64,000 nucleotides of DNA from Arthrobacter mangrovi (GTDB lineage Bacteria > Actinomycetota > Actinomycetes > Actinomycetales > Micrococcaceae), in the NCBI RefSeq assembly GCF_026011795.1, contig NZ_BRVS01000024.1, forward strand, positions 1 to 64,000. Reading direction: 5' to 3'. A program made the translations under genes and the position numbers. Positions 29,831-39,716 of this stretch are shown piece by piece. Position 1 is the first letter of the stretch. Each line of letters begins with the position of its first letter. The notes under the pieces are model-generated. The model saw only the letters and a program-made list of their open reading frames with translations. It was not told the DNA's origin and searched no databases.

Positions 29831-31385
29831 CGCCGTCTTCCGAAGCGGCCCCCTTGTAGTTGGCCGATTCGGTCCAGAGGCCGGCCTTGCGCTCCGCTTC
29901 GAGCTCGGCGCGGGCGGCGGCCTTGGCATCCTTGCGGTCCTGCTGTTCCTGGCGCTTCTGGCTCCGGGTGGGCCGGCTGCTGAAGTCCGCGAGGCGCAGA
30001 TCCGTGCCGCGCGGGGTGCCGGCGAGCAGCTCCGCGCCGCCCATCATGGTCGGCTCCCAGTCGAAGACCACGGCGTCGTCCTCGCCGATCACGACCGTCG
30101 AGCCGGGCACGGCGCCGGCCTTGAACAGCTGGTCTTCGACCCCGAGCTTCGCCAGCCGGTCGGAAAGGTAACCGACGGCCTCGTCGTTGTTGAAGTCCGT
30201 CTGCTTCACCCAGCGCTCGGGCTTCTCCCCCAGGACGCGGTAGAGCGGCTCGAGGTTCTTCTCTTCCTTGCGGATGGTGAAGCCGGCCTCGTTGACCGCC
30301 TTCGGGCGCAGCACGACCCTCGCCGGAGCGGGGGCGGAGGCCGCGTTGGTGCGGGCGGCGGAAACGATCTCGGCCATGGCGAAGCTCAGCTGGCGCAGGC
30401 CTTCGTGGCTGACCGCGGAGATCTCGAACACGCGGTAGCCGCGGCGCTCCAGTTCCGGCCGCACGAATTCCGCCATGTCCCGCCCGTCCGGGACGTCCAC
30501 CTTGTTGAGGGCGACGAGCCGCGGCCGTTCGTTCAGCGGCACCACACCCTCGCTGCCCGCGTAGCTCATGTCGACGGCGTAGGCGCCCAGCTCCGCCTCG
30601 ATCACCTCCAGGTCGGTGATCGGGTCCCGGTCCGACTCCAGGCTGGCGCAGTCCAGCACATGCACCAGGGCCGCGCAGCGTTCCACATGCCGGAGGAACT
30701 CGTGGCCCAGGCCCCGCCCTTCGCTGGCGCCGGGGATCAGTCCGGGGACGTCCGCGATCGTGAAGCGGACATCGCCCGCCTGCACGACGCCGAGGTTGGG
30801 CACCAGGGTGGTGAACGGGTAGTCGGCAATCTTGGGCCGGGCCGCGCTCAGGGCCGCGATCAGGCTCGACTTGCCCGCTGAGGGATAGCCGACCAGTGCG
30901 ACGTCGGCGATGGTCTTCAGCTCCAGCAGCACGTCCCGCTCGTCCCCGGGAACTCCGAGGAGCGCGAAACCCGGCGCCTTGCGCTTCTGCGAGGACAGCG
31001 CCGCATTGCCCAGGCCGCCCTGGCCGCCCGCGGCCACGACGTACTCGGCTCCTTCGCCGACCAGGTCGGCCAAAACTTTGCCGTCCTTCGTCTTGACGAC
31101 GGTACCGTCCGGAACGGGCAGGACGAGGGTTTCCCCGTTGCTGCCGTGGCGCATGTCGCCCTTGCCGAAGTCGCCGTTGCTGGCGTGGCGGTGCGGCGCA
31201 TGGTGGTAGGACAGCAGGGTGGTGGTCTGGGAGTCGACCCGGAGGATGACGTCGCCGCCGTTGCCGCCGTTGCCGCCGTCGGGACCGCCCAGTGGCTTGA
31301 ACTTTTCGCGTCTTACGGAAACGCAGCCATGGCCGCCGTCCCCACCGGATACGTGCAGTACAACCCGGTCAACGAAAGTTGCCAC
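29820..31385 (-). CDS. obgE: Obg family GTPase
   Basis: A 521-residue ribosome-associated GTPase. The glycine-rich Obg fold covers residues 1-160. The G domain has the P-loop [11 protein letters not shown] near 165, DVPGLI as G3 and ALNKVDVPD as G4. A C-terminal OCT domain covers about 335-420, followed by a basic tail. I start at the GTG at 31385, with AGGAG 6 nt upstream, giving [14 protein letters not shown]; a TTG two codons earlier is the alternative. It follows rplU and rpmA, its usual partners. Confidence 0.95.
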   Translation of the reverse strand: MATFVDRVVLHVSGGDGGHGCVSVRREKFKPLGGPDGGNGGNGGDVILRVDSQTTTLLSYHHAPHRHASNGDFGKGDMRHGSNGETLVLPVPDGTVVKTKDGKVLADLVGEGAEYVVAAGGQGGLGNAALSSQKRKAPGFALLGVPGDERDVLLELKTIADVALVGYPSAGKSSLIAALSAARPKIADYPFTTLVPNLGVVQAGDVRFTIADVPGLIPGASEGRGLGHEFLRHVERCAALVHVLDCASLESDRDPITDLEVIEAELGAYAVDMSYAGSEGVVPLNERPRLVALNKVDVPDGRDMAEFVRPELERRGYRVFEISAVSHEGLRQLSFAMAEIVSAARTNAASAPAPARVVLRPKAVNEAGFTIRKEEKNLEPLYRVLGEKPERWVKQTDFNNDEAVGYLSDRLAKLGVEDQLFKAGAVPGSTVVIGEDDAVVFDWEPTMMGGAELLAGTPRGTDLRLADFSSRPTRSQKRQEQQDRKDAKAAARAELEAERKAGLWTESANYKGAASEDGDDQ

Positions 31386-31458
31386 GTTCAACTCCTCTTG
31401 CGTGCGGCGGACCTGTCGCGCATGGACGGTCCATGGGTGATTCTAGTCGGGTTAAATA

Positions 31459-31492
31459 CCAGTGAGGCGGACCTGCCGGCCCGCCTCACTGG
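31459..31492. terminator. Hairpin between rpmA and obg
   Basis: A perfect 12-bp stem (CCAGTGAGGCGG) with a 10-nt loop in the rpmA-obg spacer. It lacks a T-run in the direction of transcription. It probably attenuates or processes the message, so that ribosomal protein genes are expressed above the genes behind them. Confidence 0.6.
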
Positions 31493-31513
31493 AAAGCTGT
31501 CTACAGCCGAAAA

Positions 31514-31777
31514 CTACTCGGCGGCTGCAGCAGCGACGATGTTGACCACACGGCGTCCGCGGCGGGTGCCGAATTCAACGGCTCCGGCCTCCAGGGCGAA
31601 CAGGGTGTCGTCGCCACCGCGTCCTACGTTCGCGCCCGGGTGGAAGTGGGTGCCGCGCTGGCGAACGATGATCTCACCAGCGGAGACCACCTGGCCACCG
31701 AAGCGCTTCACGCCCAGACGCTGAGCGTTGGAATCGCGACCGTTGCGAGTGGAGCTCGCACCTTTCTTATGTGCCAT
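31514..31777 (-). CDS. rpmA: 50S ribosomal protein L27
   Basis: An 87-residue ribosomal protein with the canonical start [20 protein letters not shown] and the [22 protein letters not shown] core. L27's N-terminus reaches the peptidyl transferase centre. No N-terminal cleavage extension of the Firmicutes type is present. It follows rplU by 54 nt. Confidence 0.98.
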   Translation of the reverse strand: MAHKKGASSTRNGRDSNAQRLGVKRFGGQVVSAGEIIVRQRGTHFHPGANVGRGGDDTLFALEAGAVEFGTRRGRRVVNIVAAAAAE

Positions 31778-31831
31778 TTGCTATGCCTACCTTTGTGTCT
31801 CTGGAAACTGCTGGAAGCCTGCCGACCGCAA

Positions 31832-32152
31832 TTAAGCGATGGAGGTGACCTTGACCTTGGTCAGTTCGGAACGGAAGCCCTGGCGCTTCTTGTAGCCGGT
31901 CTTGTTCTTGAACTTCTGGATGACAATCTTCGGGCCGCGAAGATTCTCAACGATCTCGGCAGTGACCTTGACCTTGGCCAGTTCGTCAGCTGCGGAGGTG
32001 ACCTTGTCGCCATCGACCAGGAGCAGTGCAGGCAGCTCGAAGGTGCTGCCGGCTCCACCGGGGACGCGGTCAAGGGTCACGAGGTCTCCTACGGAAACCT
32101 TTTCTTGGCGGCCGCCTGCGCGGACAATCGCGTACACCACTTGGGAACTCAC
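31832..32152 (-). CDS. rplU: 50S ribosomal protein L21
   Basis: A 106-residue ribosomal protein with the L21 landmarks [28 protein letters not shown] and [14 protein letters not shown]. It starts at a GTG at 32152. A second GTG four codons later would give the common family start VYAIVRAGG, so the exact start is uncertain. It opens the long minus-strand run ending at rsfS. The 193-bp spacer upstream is relatively AT-rich and should hold the promoter and a leader of more than 100 nt. I could not fix the promoter. Confidence 0.97.
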   Translation of the reverse strand: MSSQVVYAIVRAGGRQEKVSVGDLVTLDRVPGGAGSTFELPALLLVDGDKVTSAADELAKVKVTAEIVENLRGPKIVIQKFKNKTGYKKRQGFRSELTKVKVTSIA

Positions 32153-32345
32153 TTCTCTCGACGTTTGATACCTTTACGCGCTCTTCTGCGGGCTTGATTA
32201 GCTCCACGCCAGCGCTGTGCAGACACGCCAACGGGATAATCCCTTCGAAGGCGTTTGCACCGAAGATCTAGATTACGCTATATCCGCTCAAACCCGCAAA
32301 TACCGGCCGGTCCGGCGTGGCGGATCCCGGCGCCTGCGCCCCTGC

Positions 32346-33848
32346 TCAGGCGGGCGTCCCGCCGGCATACAGCCGCGGTGCGTCGAAGAACCGGAGTTCA
32401 TAGCGCGAGGACTCGCGGAACGCCTCAAGCATCCGCTGCCGCACGTCCTCGGTTGAACGGGCGGCCACATCGTCCATGATACCGACCGCCTGCCGCGTCG
32501 CCTCCGCGAACCCCTGGTCCGCGTAGGTTTCCAGCCAGGCGCCGTACGGATGCCCGGCCGCACCCGATGCACGGTAGGCGCCATGGAGCTCCCCACCGAC
32601 ATGCGCATACAGCCAGTAGCACGGAATGACGGCCGCAACGAGCTCGGCGTAGCCGCCGGAAGCGCCGGTCGCCAACAGATGGTCGACATACTGCTTGGTC
32701 ACCGGCCCGAGTCCGCAGGACACCTCGCGGTCGCTGAGCCACTCCCGGTGCAGCTGCGCCTCCACCTCGATGCATTCGCGGGCGCCCTTCGCCCAGAACA
32801 GCTGCTCCCCCGCCGTCGGCGCCAGGCTGCTGGCCAGCGCCAGCGCACGCGAGTACCCCGACAGATAGAGCGCGTCCTGTGCGAGGTAGTAGCCGAAGTC
32901 GGACTCCGGCAGCGATCCGTCGCCAAGCTCGCGGATGAAGCCAAGGTCGAAAATGCCCTCGCGCAGACCGGCGATGTCTTCCCAGCACTCGGCGCTGAAG
33001 GCGGCGGGCGGCCGCGGGGTGTGGTGGTGGAAGTGGTGGATTGGCCCGTTGCCCAGCCCGACTTCCAGTTCATCGGCGCGGACCAGCGCGCCGAAGAGCC
33101 ACTCCTTCACCTGTTTCAGCGACTCGGTCCAGTCAGCGGTCCGTGCCTGCACCGTCGCCATCGCCGAAGAGAGGGAGCAGCCGGTGCCGTGCGTGTTGGC
33201 CGTGGCCACGCGCGATGAGCGGAATTCCACGACGTCCTCCGCGAGGCGGCCGTGCACGTCCACCAGCGCGTCGGGGCAGTCGCCGCCGGGCAGATGCCCG
33301 CCCTTCACCAGCACGATGGTCCCGTAGCGGCGCGAGAGGCTGCGGCCCTGGGCCAGCGCAGCATCCCAGTCTTCGGCCATCGGCTCGTTGAGGAGCACCC
33401 CGAGTTCCGGAAGGTTGGGAGTCACTAGATGGGCGTGCCGCAGCAACAGGCGCAGGGATTCCTCCGCGGCCGGTTCCAGCAGCCGGTCGCCGCTGGTCGC
33501 CACCATCACAGGATCAATAACGACGACGGCGGGCGCGGTTTCCGCGAGCCACTCCCTGACCGCACCGATAATGTCCGCCGAGCCAAGCATGCCTATCTTC
33601 ACGGCGTCGATTTCGACGTCCTCGCTGACCGCCGCCAGCTGCTCCGAGAGGAACGACGCGGGCGGCGTGTGCACGCTGCGCACGCCCCGGGTGTTCTGTG
33701 CGACCAGCGCCGTGACGGCGGCCATGCCGTACCCGCCGTTGGCCGCGATGCTCTTCAGGTCCGCCTGGACGCCGGCGCCACCTGTCGGGTCGGTTCCGGC
33801 GATGCTCAATACCCTGGGGATGCTGCGGGTTTCCACTGCTGGCTCCAT
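32346..33848 (-). CDS. thiD: ThiD-TenA fusion: HMP/HMP-P kinase and thiaminase II
   Basis: A 500-residue fusion in thiamin synthesis. Residues about 10-265 are ThiD, which phosphorylates hydroxymethylpyrimidine twice: SIAGTDPTGGAGVQADLKS, VTALVAQNTRGV and HGTGCSLSSAMAT. Residues about 285-495 are TenA, which salvages the pyrimidine from degraded thiamin, with catalytic cysteine in VIPCYWLYAHVG. Joining both lets salvaged pyrimidine pass to the kinase. ATG at 33848 lacks a ribosome site, while GTG at 33836 has GGAG 6 nt before it and may be the real start. A TPP riboswitch lies upstream. Confidence 0.93.
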   Translation of the reverse strand: MEPAVETRSIPRVLSIAGTDPTGGAGVQADLKSIAANGGYGMAAVTALVAQNTRGVRSVHTPPASFLSEQLAAVSEDVEIDAVKIGMLGSADIIGAVREWLAETAPAVVVIDPVMVATSGDRLLEPAAEESLRLLLRHAHLVTPNLPELGVLLNEPMAEDWDAALAQGRSLSRRYGTIVLVKGGHLPGGDCPDALVDVHGRLAEDVVEFRSSRVATANTHGTGCSLSSAMATVQARTADWTESLKQVKEWLFGALVRADELEVGLGNGPIHHFHHHTPRPPAAFSAECWEDIAGLREGIFDLGFIRELGDGSLPESDFGYYLAQDALYLSGYSRALALASSLAPTAGEQLFWAKGARECIEVEAQLHREWLSDREVSCGLGPVTKQYVDHLLATGASGGYAELVAAVIPCYWLYAHVGGELHGAYRASGAAGHPYGAWLETYADQGFAEATRQAVGIMDDVAARSTEDVRQRMLEAFRESSRYELRFFDAPRLYAGGTPA

Positions 33849-33923
33849 CGATCAGAGGCGGAGCGAATATTGCACGGCAGCGCGGCGGAACACGCGAAAC
33901 ACAGAGGCAACGCCGGTGGAGCC

Positions 33924-34008
33924 GTGTGACAATCCCTCCGCCAGTCCTAACTGGTTCAGGTTCAACGGGTATCCATCTCAGCCGGCGTTGCCGGCACCCC
34001 GTGTCACT
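33924..34008 (-). promoter_or_regulatory. TPP riboswitch (THI element)
   Basis: On the minus strand the leader reads CACGGGGTGCC, CTGAGAT, ATACCCGTTGAACCTGA and CAGTTAGGACTGGCG, the conserved blocks of the thiamin pyrophosphate aptamer in order, closed by AGTGACAC with GTGTGAC-type pairing. It ends about 75 nt before the ThiD-TenA start. High TPP should reduce expression of the fusion gene. No clear terminator follows, so control is probably at translation. Confidence 0.95.
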
Positions 34009-34025
34009 GACGCCAGCATAGCAAA

Positions 34026-34063
34026 ACGCCGCCGGGTGCCTAGCAACAGGCACCCGGCGGCGT
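34026..34063. terminator. Terminator after the RNase E/G gene
   Basis: A perfect 16-bp stem (arm ACGCCGCCGGGTGCCT) with a 6-nt loop, 15 nt beyond the end of the ribonuclease gene on the minus strand and followed on that strand by TTTTGC. It separates that gene from the thiamin riboswitch. Confidence 0.85.
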
Positions 34064-34077
34064 CATGGCTGCCGCGA

Positions 34078-37000
34078 TCAGAGTTCGGACGCGGGGACTC
34101 CCACACCAAGGATCATAGGCTCGGCGGCCTTCTTCTCCGGCCGGGCCGGCTTGGCCGCTTGTGCGGAGACCGACACCCTGCGCGAGGCCGCGGCGGCCCC
34201 GTCGGCAGCCGCGGGCGCCGGGGCTTCCGGAAGCTGCTGGACGGGTTCGGCGTTGGCTGCTCCCTGCGGCCGGACGGCGGCTCGATGGCGCCGGCGCCGG
34301 CCCGCCGGTGCGGGAGCCGGTGCCGCCTGGGTCGGTGCCGGAGCCGGTTCCGCCTGGGTCGGCGCCGCGACCGGTGCCGCTTGCACAGGTGCCGGCTGCA
34401 CTGGTTCGGCGGCGGGTTCGGCACCCGCTGTGGACGGCTCCGGCGCGGTGCCCGGCCGGGCTTCGGCCGGAGCGGGCTTCTCCGCCTTGACCTCGGGGCT
34501 GACACGGTCGAAGGCCTCGGTCAGGTTCTCGAGCGTCAGGGCCGGCTTTTCGCTGGCGGCGGCCGGGCTGTGCTCGGCCCGCGGCAGCGCCACTTCCTCG
34601 CCGTTGATCTTCAGGACCGGTGCGGACGGGGCCGCGCCCGCCTCGGCCAGCTCGTGGGCATGGTCCTCGGCCTCATGCGCGGCCTGGGCTGCGGCGGCAA
34701 TATTCGCCAGCGCGGCCCTGGTGGCCTGGGCCTTGGCCTGGCGCTCCGCGTCGTCCGGCTGCGGCGCCTCATGGGCGGCCTGCGCCGCCTGGCCCGCTTC
34801 CTGGTTGCCTTGGCCGCGGTTACGGCGCTTCTCGCTGCGCGACTGCCGCTCCGGGCGCGGCGCCTTCTCCGCGCGCACATGGTGCTGATGGTGCTCCGCG
34901 GCGACTGCCGCCCGGCGGTGCTCGATCGGCTCGTCGTGGGTCACGACGCCCCTGCCGCCGCAGTGCTCGCAGTTTTCGCCGAACACCTCCAGCAGTCCGG
35001 TGCCCATGCGCTTGCGCGTCATCTGCACGAGGCCCAGGGAGGTCACCTCGGCCACCTGGTGCTTGGTCCGGTCACGGCCGAGGCACTCGACGAGCCGCCG
35101 CAGGACCAGGTCGCGGTTGGCCTCGAGCACCATGTCGATGAAGTCGATGACGATGATGCCGCCGATGTCACGCAGGCGCAGCTGCCGGACGACTTCCTCC
35201 GCCGCCTCGAGGTTGTTCTTGGTGACGGTTTCTTCGAGGTTGCCGCCCGAGCCGGTGAACTTGCCGGTGTTGACGTCCACCACGGTCATGGCCTCGGTCC
35301 GGTCGATCACCAGGGAGCCGCCGGAGGGCAGGAAGACCTTGCGCTCAAGCGCCTTGTGGATCTGTTCGTCGATCCGGTTGGCCGCGAAGATGTCCTCGTC
35401 CGCGCTCCACTTCTCCAGGCGGTCCACCAGGTCCGGCGCCACGTAGGTCACGTACGCCTCGATGGTGTCCCAGGCTTCCTCGCCGGAGACGATGAGCTTG
35501 GAGAAGTCTTCGTTGAACACATCGCGCACGACCTTGATGGTGAGGTCGGGCTCGGCGTAGAGCATTTCGGGGGGCAGCGTCTTGTTCGACTTGGCCCTGC
35601 CGTCGATGCCTTCCCACTGGGCGCGCAGGCGGTTGATGTCGTTCATCAACTCTTCTTCGCTGGCCCCTTCGGCGGCCGTGCGCACGATCACGCCGGCACC
35701 CTCGGGAACGTGCTCCTTGAGGATCTTCTTGAGCCGGTTGCGCTCGACATCCGGAAGCTTGCGCGAGATGCCGGTCATCGACCCGCCCGGCACGTAGACC
35801 AGGAACCTGCCGGGCAGGGAGATCTGGCTGGTCAGCCGGGCGCCCTTGTGGCCGACGGGGTCCTTGGTGACCTGCACCAGCACGGAGTCGCCGGATTTGA
35901 GGGCATTCTCGATGCGGCGGGGCTGGCCGTCCAGATGCGCAGCGTCCCAGTTGACCTCGCCGGCGTAGAGCACGGCGTTGCGGCCGCGGCCGATGTCCAC
36001 GAACGCGGCTTCCATGCTCGGCAGCACGTTCTGCACCTTGCCCAGGTAGACGTTGCCGATCAGCGAGTCCTGCTGGGTCTTGGAGACGAAGTGCTCGGCC
36101 AGGACGCCGTCCTCGAGGACGGCAATCTGGATGCGGTCATCGCGCTGGCGGACCACCATCTGCCGGTCCACGGACTCCCGGCGGGCGAGGAACTCGGCCT
36201 CGGTGATGACCTGGCGGCGGCGGCCCGACTCCCGGGACTCCCGGCGCCGCTGCTTTTTGGCCTCGAGCCGGGTCGAGCCCTTGACGGAAGAAACGCGGTT
36301 GCTCGGGGCGGTTTCGCTGACCGGCCGGGGCGCGCGGACCCGCGTGACCGTGTTGGGCGGATCATCGTCGTGGCCGCCCGTCAGCTCCAGGTCCTGGTCG
36401 CCGCGGCGGCGGCGGCGCCGGCGGCGTGCGGTCACTCCGTCCGCCGCTTCCGGCGCGGCTTCCTCCGCAGTGGCGGCAGGCGTTTCTTCCGTGGCGGTCT
36501 CTTCAACAGCCTCGGTGCGGGTCTTGCTCTTCGAGCGCCGGTTGCGCCGGCTTCGGCGGCGGCCGCCCTCCTCTTCGTCGCCTGCTTCGGCCGGCTCGGG
36601 CTCTTCAGCGGGCCGGGCGGGGCGGACCGTGGTCAGGTCAGGCGCATGGAACAGCAGAGACACCGGCGACTCGGGCACGGCGAACGGGTTCAGCGGCGCT
36701 GCCGCATCCTGGCCAGCCTCGTCCTCAGCCGTCTCCTCTTGGGCATCTGCGCCGGCGGCGGGGGATGCCTGGTTCCGGGGTGCATCCCCGGCCTCTGCCC
36801 GGGCCGGCCGGGCGGGGGCGGCCTCGACAGCCGGTTCGCCAACCGCGGCGGGAGCGGACCCGGCGGACTCGGCCTCCGCGGCGGCAGCGGGCGGCTCGGA
36901 AACTTCCGCGCCTTCCTCAGCTTTCGCCGCCGGCTTCTTCCGGGTCGACGTGCGGGTCCGGCGCGTCCGCGCCGGTGCAGCGGCGGGCTCGGTGGTGGCG

Positions 37001-37596
37001 GGCTCAACGGCAGCGGGTTCCTCCGCAGCGGCCGCCCCGGCAGTCGGCTCGACGGCAGCGGATTCCTCCGCAGCCGGTGCCTGGACAGAGGGGACCTCCT
37101 CCACAGTGGCCCCTTCAAGGCCGGCTTCTTCTATGGCGGCGGCGTTGGCCGCGGGCTGGCCCCCCGGAGCCTCGGCCAAGCGGGTCTCGGCCGCCTGGGC
37201 TGCGGCCTTGGGCGCGGCTTTCCGCCGGCGGGTCGTCTTGGGCTTGGCGGGAGCCTCGGTTTCGGTCGCCAGGCCTTCCGGCCCCTGCGCCGGAACGGCG
37301 TCGCCCTGCGCGTCCGCCTCTCCAACGGCCGGCGGCTCGGCCGGCATCGGCGGAACGCTTACAGCGCCCTCGGCACCGGCGGATGCGGCAGCCGGCTTGC
37401 GGGTGCGGCGAACGCGGGGCCGGGCGGGCGCCGGCGTTTCCAGGGGCAGTTCCTCTGACGACGCCGCCAGGTCCAGTTCCACCGCGGCTTTCCGGCGGGT
37501 CCGCACCGCCCGCTTTGCCGGCGGTGCGGCCGGCTCCATCCCCGTCCCTACGGCCGCGTCGCCTTGTGCTTCCGGGTTCTGCTGTTCAATTTCCAT
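34078..37596 (-). CDS. rne: Ribonuclease E/G family protein
   Basis: About 1172 residues. The catalytic core, roughly residues 445-890, has the S1 domain (IGNVYLGKVQNVLPSMEAAFVD is cited by position only), MTVVDVNTGKFTGSGG, IIVIDFIDM with metal-binding Asp, and the zinc-link ENCEHCGGRG. Long Ala/Pro/Glu/Arg-rich arms flank it on both sides. This scaffold-on-both-sides layout is typical of actinobacterial RNase E, which matures rRNA and decays mRNA. I start at the ATG at 37596; a GTG 13 codons earlier is open. The plus strand is open for 1356 codons opposite this gene, a codon-bias shadow. Confidence 0.93.
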   Translation of the reverse strand: MEIEQQNPEAQGDAAVGTGMEPAAPPAKRAVRTRRKAAVELDLAASSEELPLETPAPARPRVRRTRKPAAASAGAEGAVSVPPMPAEPPAVGEADAQGDAVPAQGPEGLATETEAPAKPKTTRRRKAAPKAAAQAAETRLAEAPGGQPAANAAAIEEAGLEGATVEEVPSVQAPAAEESAAVEPTAGAAAAEEPAAVEPATTEPAAAPARTRRTRTSTRKKPAAKAEEGAEVSEPPAAAAEAESAGSAPAAVGEPAVEAAPARPARAEAGDAPRNQASPAAGADAQEETAEDEAGQDAAAPLNPFAVPESPVSLLFHAPDLTTVRPARPAEEPEPAEAGDEEEGGRRRSRRNRRSKSKTRTEAVEETATEETPAATAEEAAPEAADGVTARRRRRRRRGDQDLELTGGHDDDPPNTVTRVRAPRPVSETAPSNRVSSVKGSTRLEAKKQRRRESRESGRRRQVITEAEFLARRESVDRQMVVRQRDDRIQIAVLEDGVLAEHFVSKTQQDSLIGNVYLGKVQNVLPSMEAAFVDIGRGRNAVLYAGEVNWDAAHLDGQPRRIENALKSGDSVLVQVTKDPVGHKGARLTSQISLPGRFLVYVPGGSMTGISRKLPDVERNRLKKILKEHVPEGAGVIVRTAAEGASEEELMNDINRLRAQWEGIDGRAKSNKTLPPEMLYAEPDLTIKVVRDVFNEDFSKLIVSGEEAWDTIEAYVTYVAPDLVDRLEKWSADEDIFAANRIDEQIHKALERKVFLPSGGSLVIDRTEAMTVVDVNTGKFTGSGGNLEETVTKNNLEAAEEVVRQLRLRDIGGIIVIDFIDMVLEANRDLVLRRLVECLGRDRTKHQVAEVTSLGLVQMTRKRMGTGLLEVFGENCEHCGGRGVVTHDEPIEHRRAAVAAEHHQHHVRAEKAPRPERQSRSEKRRNRGQGNQEAGQAAQAAHEAPQPDDAERQAKAQATRAALANIAAAAQAAHEAEDHAHELAEAGAAPSAPVLKINGEEVALPRAEHSPAAASEKPALTLENLTEAFDRVSPEVKAEKPAPAEARPGTAPEPSTAGAEPAAEPVQPAPVQAAPVAAPTQAEPAPAPTQAAPAPAPAGRRRRHRAAVRPQGAANAEPVQQLPEAPAPAAADGAAAASRRVSVSAQAAKPARPEKKAAEPMILGVGVPASEL

Positions 37597-38024
37597 CTGT
37601 AGCTCTGCACTCCAGCCCCCTCTGGCGCCAGCCACATTCCGGCGCCCCCAAGGGCGGTTTGCCGGTTATTCTTCGGGCCTTGCGGCCGCCCGTCACCGGA
37701 AGTCATTGTTATATCGCCCGGGCTCGCGCCATCTAGGGAGCGCAGCACACCCGGGGACCAGCGGCGCTTTTCCTACTACCGCGTATATTCTCTTCATCGG
37801 TAGGGTTGTCTGGCGGATTCCGCGGGTCCCATCCGGATGATGGGCCTTGCTAACCGGAAGCATCGCCGACAAACCTGGAAGCCTGTCGCTGGACCGGTAG
37901 TGGCATGTGGTTCCATTACCAGCCAAGAGCCATTCTCTCACACAGGCGCCCGTTTGGCTGTTATTTGCCACTTCTACTGTGGATAGAATCGAACATCATC
38001 CCTGATGGAAAAGGACTTCTTCCG
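37597..38024. other. Divergent spacer between the RNase E/G and VKOR genes
   Basis: A 428-bp spacer without a convincing gene. It must hold both divergent promoters. The best minus-strand candidate is AGACAA with AATATA 17 bp downstream (37811-37783), giving a ribonuclease leader of about 180 nt, long enough for autoregulation as known for RNase E in other bacteria. TAGAAT (37984-37989) could be the -10 box for the plus-strand gene. I recognise no RNA family here. Confidence 0.3.
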
Positions 38025-38681
38025 GTGAACACTATTCCTGACCGGTCCGGGACTGGAACCGCTGTCATACCGTCCGCACACGCGGCGGACGAGAGCGTTG
38101 CGGCGCCTGCCCGGCATAAGCCGTTCGCCTGGCTGCTCCTCGTGACCGGTGCGGTGGGCTGGATCGCCTCCGGGATCCTCGTGCTCGAGCGCATAGCCAC
38201 GTACGTCAGTCCGGATTACGTCACCAGCTGCGACGTCAGCCCCTGGGTCTCCTGCGGCGCCGTCTTCAAGACCTGGCAGGCCGCGCTGTTCGGATTTCCC
38301 AATCCGCTGATCGGCATCGTGGCCTTCGTGGTGCCCATTACGACGGCGATGGCCATGCTCGCGGGCGCCAGGTTCCGGCGATGGTACTGGATCGGCCTGC
38401 AGACCGGCGTCACCCTGGGCTTCATCTTCGTCGTCTGGCTCTGGAGCCAGGCGCTCTTCGACATTTTCATCCTGTGCATCTACTGCATGGTCGTCTGGGC
38501 CATGATGATTCCGATGTTCGTCATGGTCACGGTGCGCAACCTGGCGCACGGTGTCATCAAAGCACCGGAGTCCGTGGTCCGCTTCGCCGGCGACTGGGCC
38601 TGGACGATTACCGCTGTGCTCTGGATTGCCACGGCGGCGAGCGTGTTCATCCGCTTCATGAACGCCTTCCTCGGCGGCTGA
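38025..38681 (+). CDS. Vitamin K epoxide reductase family protein
   Basis: A 218-residue membrane protein with about five hydrophobic segments. The active-site CIYC lies near residue 152 in a helix, and the loop pair in CDVSPWVSCGAVF near 70 would shuttle electrons from a partner. Bacterial VKOR homologues re-oxidise DsbA-like proteins to make disulfides outside the membrane, using quinone. I start at the GTG at 38025 with AAGGA upstream; the frame is open 40 codons further without conservation. A DsbA partner is not adjacent. Confidence 0.9.
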   Translation: MNTIPDRSGTGTAVIPSAHAADESVAAPARHKPFAWLLLVTGAVGWIASGILVLERIATYVSPDYVTSCDVSPWVSCGAVFKTWQAALFGFPNPLIGIVAFVVPITTAMAMLAGARFRRWYWIGLQTGVTLGFIFVVWLWSQALFDIFILCIYCMVVWAMMIPMFVMVTVRNLAHGVIKAPESVVRFAGDWAWTITAVLWIATAASVFIRFMNAFLGG

Positions 38682-38701
38682 CTGCCCTTATTGTTGAACG
38701 G

Positions 38702-38738
38702 AAAGGCCGCCCGCATCACTCGGATGCGGGCGGCCTTT
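38702..38738. terminator. Bidirectional terminator between the VKOR gene and ndk
   Basis: A perfect 16-bp stem (arm AAAGGCCGCCCGCATC) with a 5-nt loop and a T-run on the plus strand and matching A-run on the other side. It sits between two convergent genes and should stop both transcripts. Confidence 0.92.
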
Positions 38739-38759
38739 TTGCTGCGGCGGCCGGCGGGT

Positions 38760-39176
38760 CTAGCCGAACCAGATGCCGATCTCACGCTCGGCCGACTCCG
38801 GGGAATCCGAGCCGTGCACCAGGTTCTGCTGGACCTTCAGGCCCCAGTCGCGGCCGAAATCGCCGCGGATGGTTCCGGGGGCGGCCAGGGTCGGCTCGGT
38901 GGTTCCGGCCAGCGACCGGAATCCTTCGATGACGCGGTTGCCCTCGAACACGGCCGCCGCGGTCGGCCCGCTCAGCATGAATTCCACCAGCGGTTCGTAG
39001 AACGGCTTGCCCACGTGCTCTTCGTAGTGGCGCTCCAGCAGTTCGCGGGTAGCATCCACCAGCTTCAGCTGGACGAGCTTGTAGCCCTTCGCCTCCACCC
39101 TCGCCAGGATGGTGCCGGTCAGACCCCGGGCAACGCCGTCGGGCTTTACCAGTACCAAAGTGCGCTCAACGCTCAC
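38760..39176 (-). CDS. ndk: Nucleoside diphosphate kinase
   Basis: A 138-residue enzyme that equalises nucleoside triphosphate pools by a ping-pong mechanism through a phosphohistidine. It has [16 protein letters not shown] at the start and [20 protein letters not shown] with the catalytic histidine. The GTG at 39176 has GAGGAG upstream and gives normal length; the frame stays open far upstream, but that part is not conserved. It is the last gene of the ileS-folC-DUF4233-ndk run. Confidence 0.97.
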   Translation of the reverse strand: MSVERTLVLVKPDGVARGLTGTILARVEAKGYKLVQLKLVDATRELLERHYEEHVGKPFYEPLVEFMLSGPTAAAVFEGNRVIEGFRSLAGTTEPTLAAPGTIRGDFGRDWGLKVQQNLVHGSDSPESAEREIGIWFG

Positions 39177-39253
39177 GTAGCTCTCCTCAATTCGCTTGGC
39201 CTGCGGCTGCAGAGTTTCCCGGTCCATCCTATGCGAACGGCCCGGATCCCCGG

Positions 39254-39703
39254 TCAGGCGCCTTGCTCCGGGGCCGGCGGGTTGTTCCGCTCCCACTCGG
39301 CCTGCTCGGCGTCGCGTTCGGCGTTCTCGCGGTCCAGCCGGATGCCCGTCCGGACGCCGTACCACCACGAGAGGGCGAACATCAGGCCGACGATGAACAT
39401 CATCGGCTCCACGAAGCCCGTGGCGATGATGACAAGCTGGAGGATCCACCCGATGGCGTAGCCGGCGGGCCGGCGCAGCAAGGCGCAGTCGAGGACCAGC
39501 AGCAGGCTGAGCGCGAGGCCCACGCCCAGCACCACGGGCTGCGGGAAGCGGTCCTTGTGGAGTCCGAAGGCCACCAAGGTGGCGAAGAACACCACGAAGG
39601 CTTCGAGGGTGAGCACCATCGAGCAGAAGGTCACCTTGATGGACCGCCGCTTCTTGGGCATGTCCGGGCGCCATTCCCGCTGTGCTTTGGTCAGTCGTGC
39701 CAT
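39254..39703 (-). CDS. DUF4233 family membrane protein
   Basis: A 149-residue protein with three to four hydrophobic segments (about residues 20-110) and a charged tail [16 protein letters not shown]. The pattern [20 protein letters not shown] at the start of the first helix fits DUF4233, found next to folC in actinobacteria. Function unknown. I start at the ATG at 39703; an ATG at 39661 is also possible. It begins 13 nt after the folC stop. Confidence 0.8.
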   Translation of the reverse strand: MARLTKAQREWRPDMPKKRRSIKVTFCSMVLTLEAFVVFFATLVAFGLHKDRFPQPVVLGVGLALSLLLVLDCALLRRPAGYAIGWILQLVIIATGFVEPMMFIVGLMFALSWWYGVRTGIRLDRENAERDAEQAEWERNNPPAPEQGA

Positions 39704-39716
39704 GTTCTGATGCGTT

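Noticed and set aside
33388-37458. A 1356-codon open frame on the plus strand opposite the RNase E/G gene
   Set aside because: It is the mirror of a strongly biased high-GC coding frame, has no recognisable domains and no ribosome site. The RNase E/G motifs are on the other strand.
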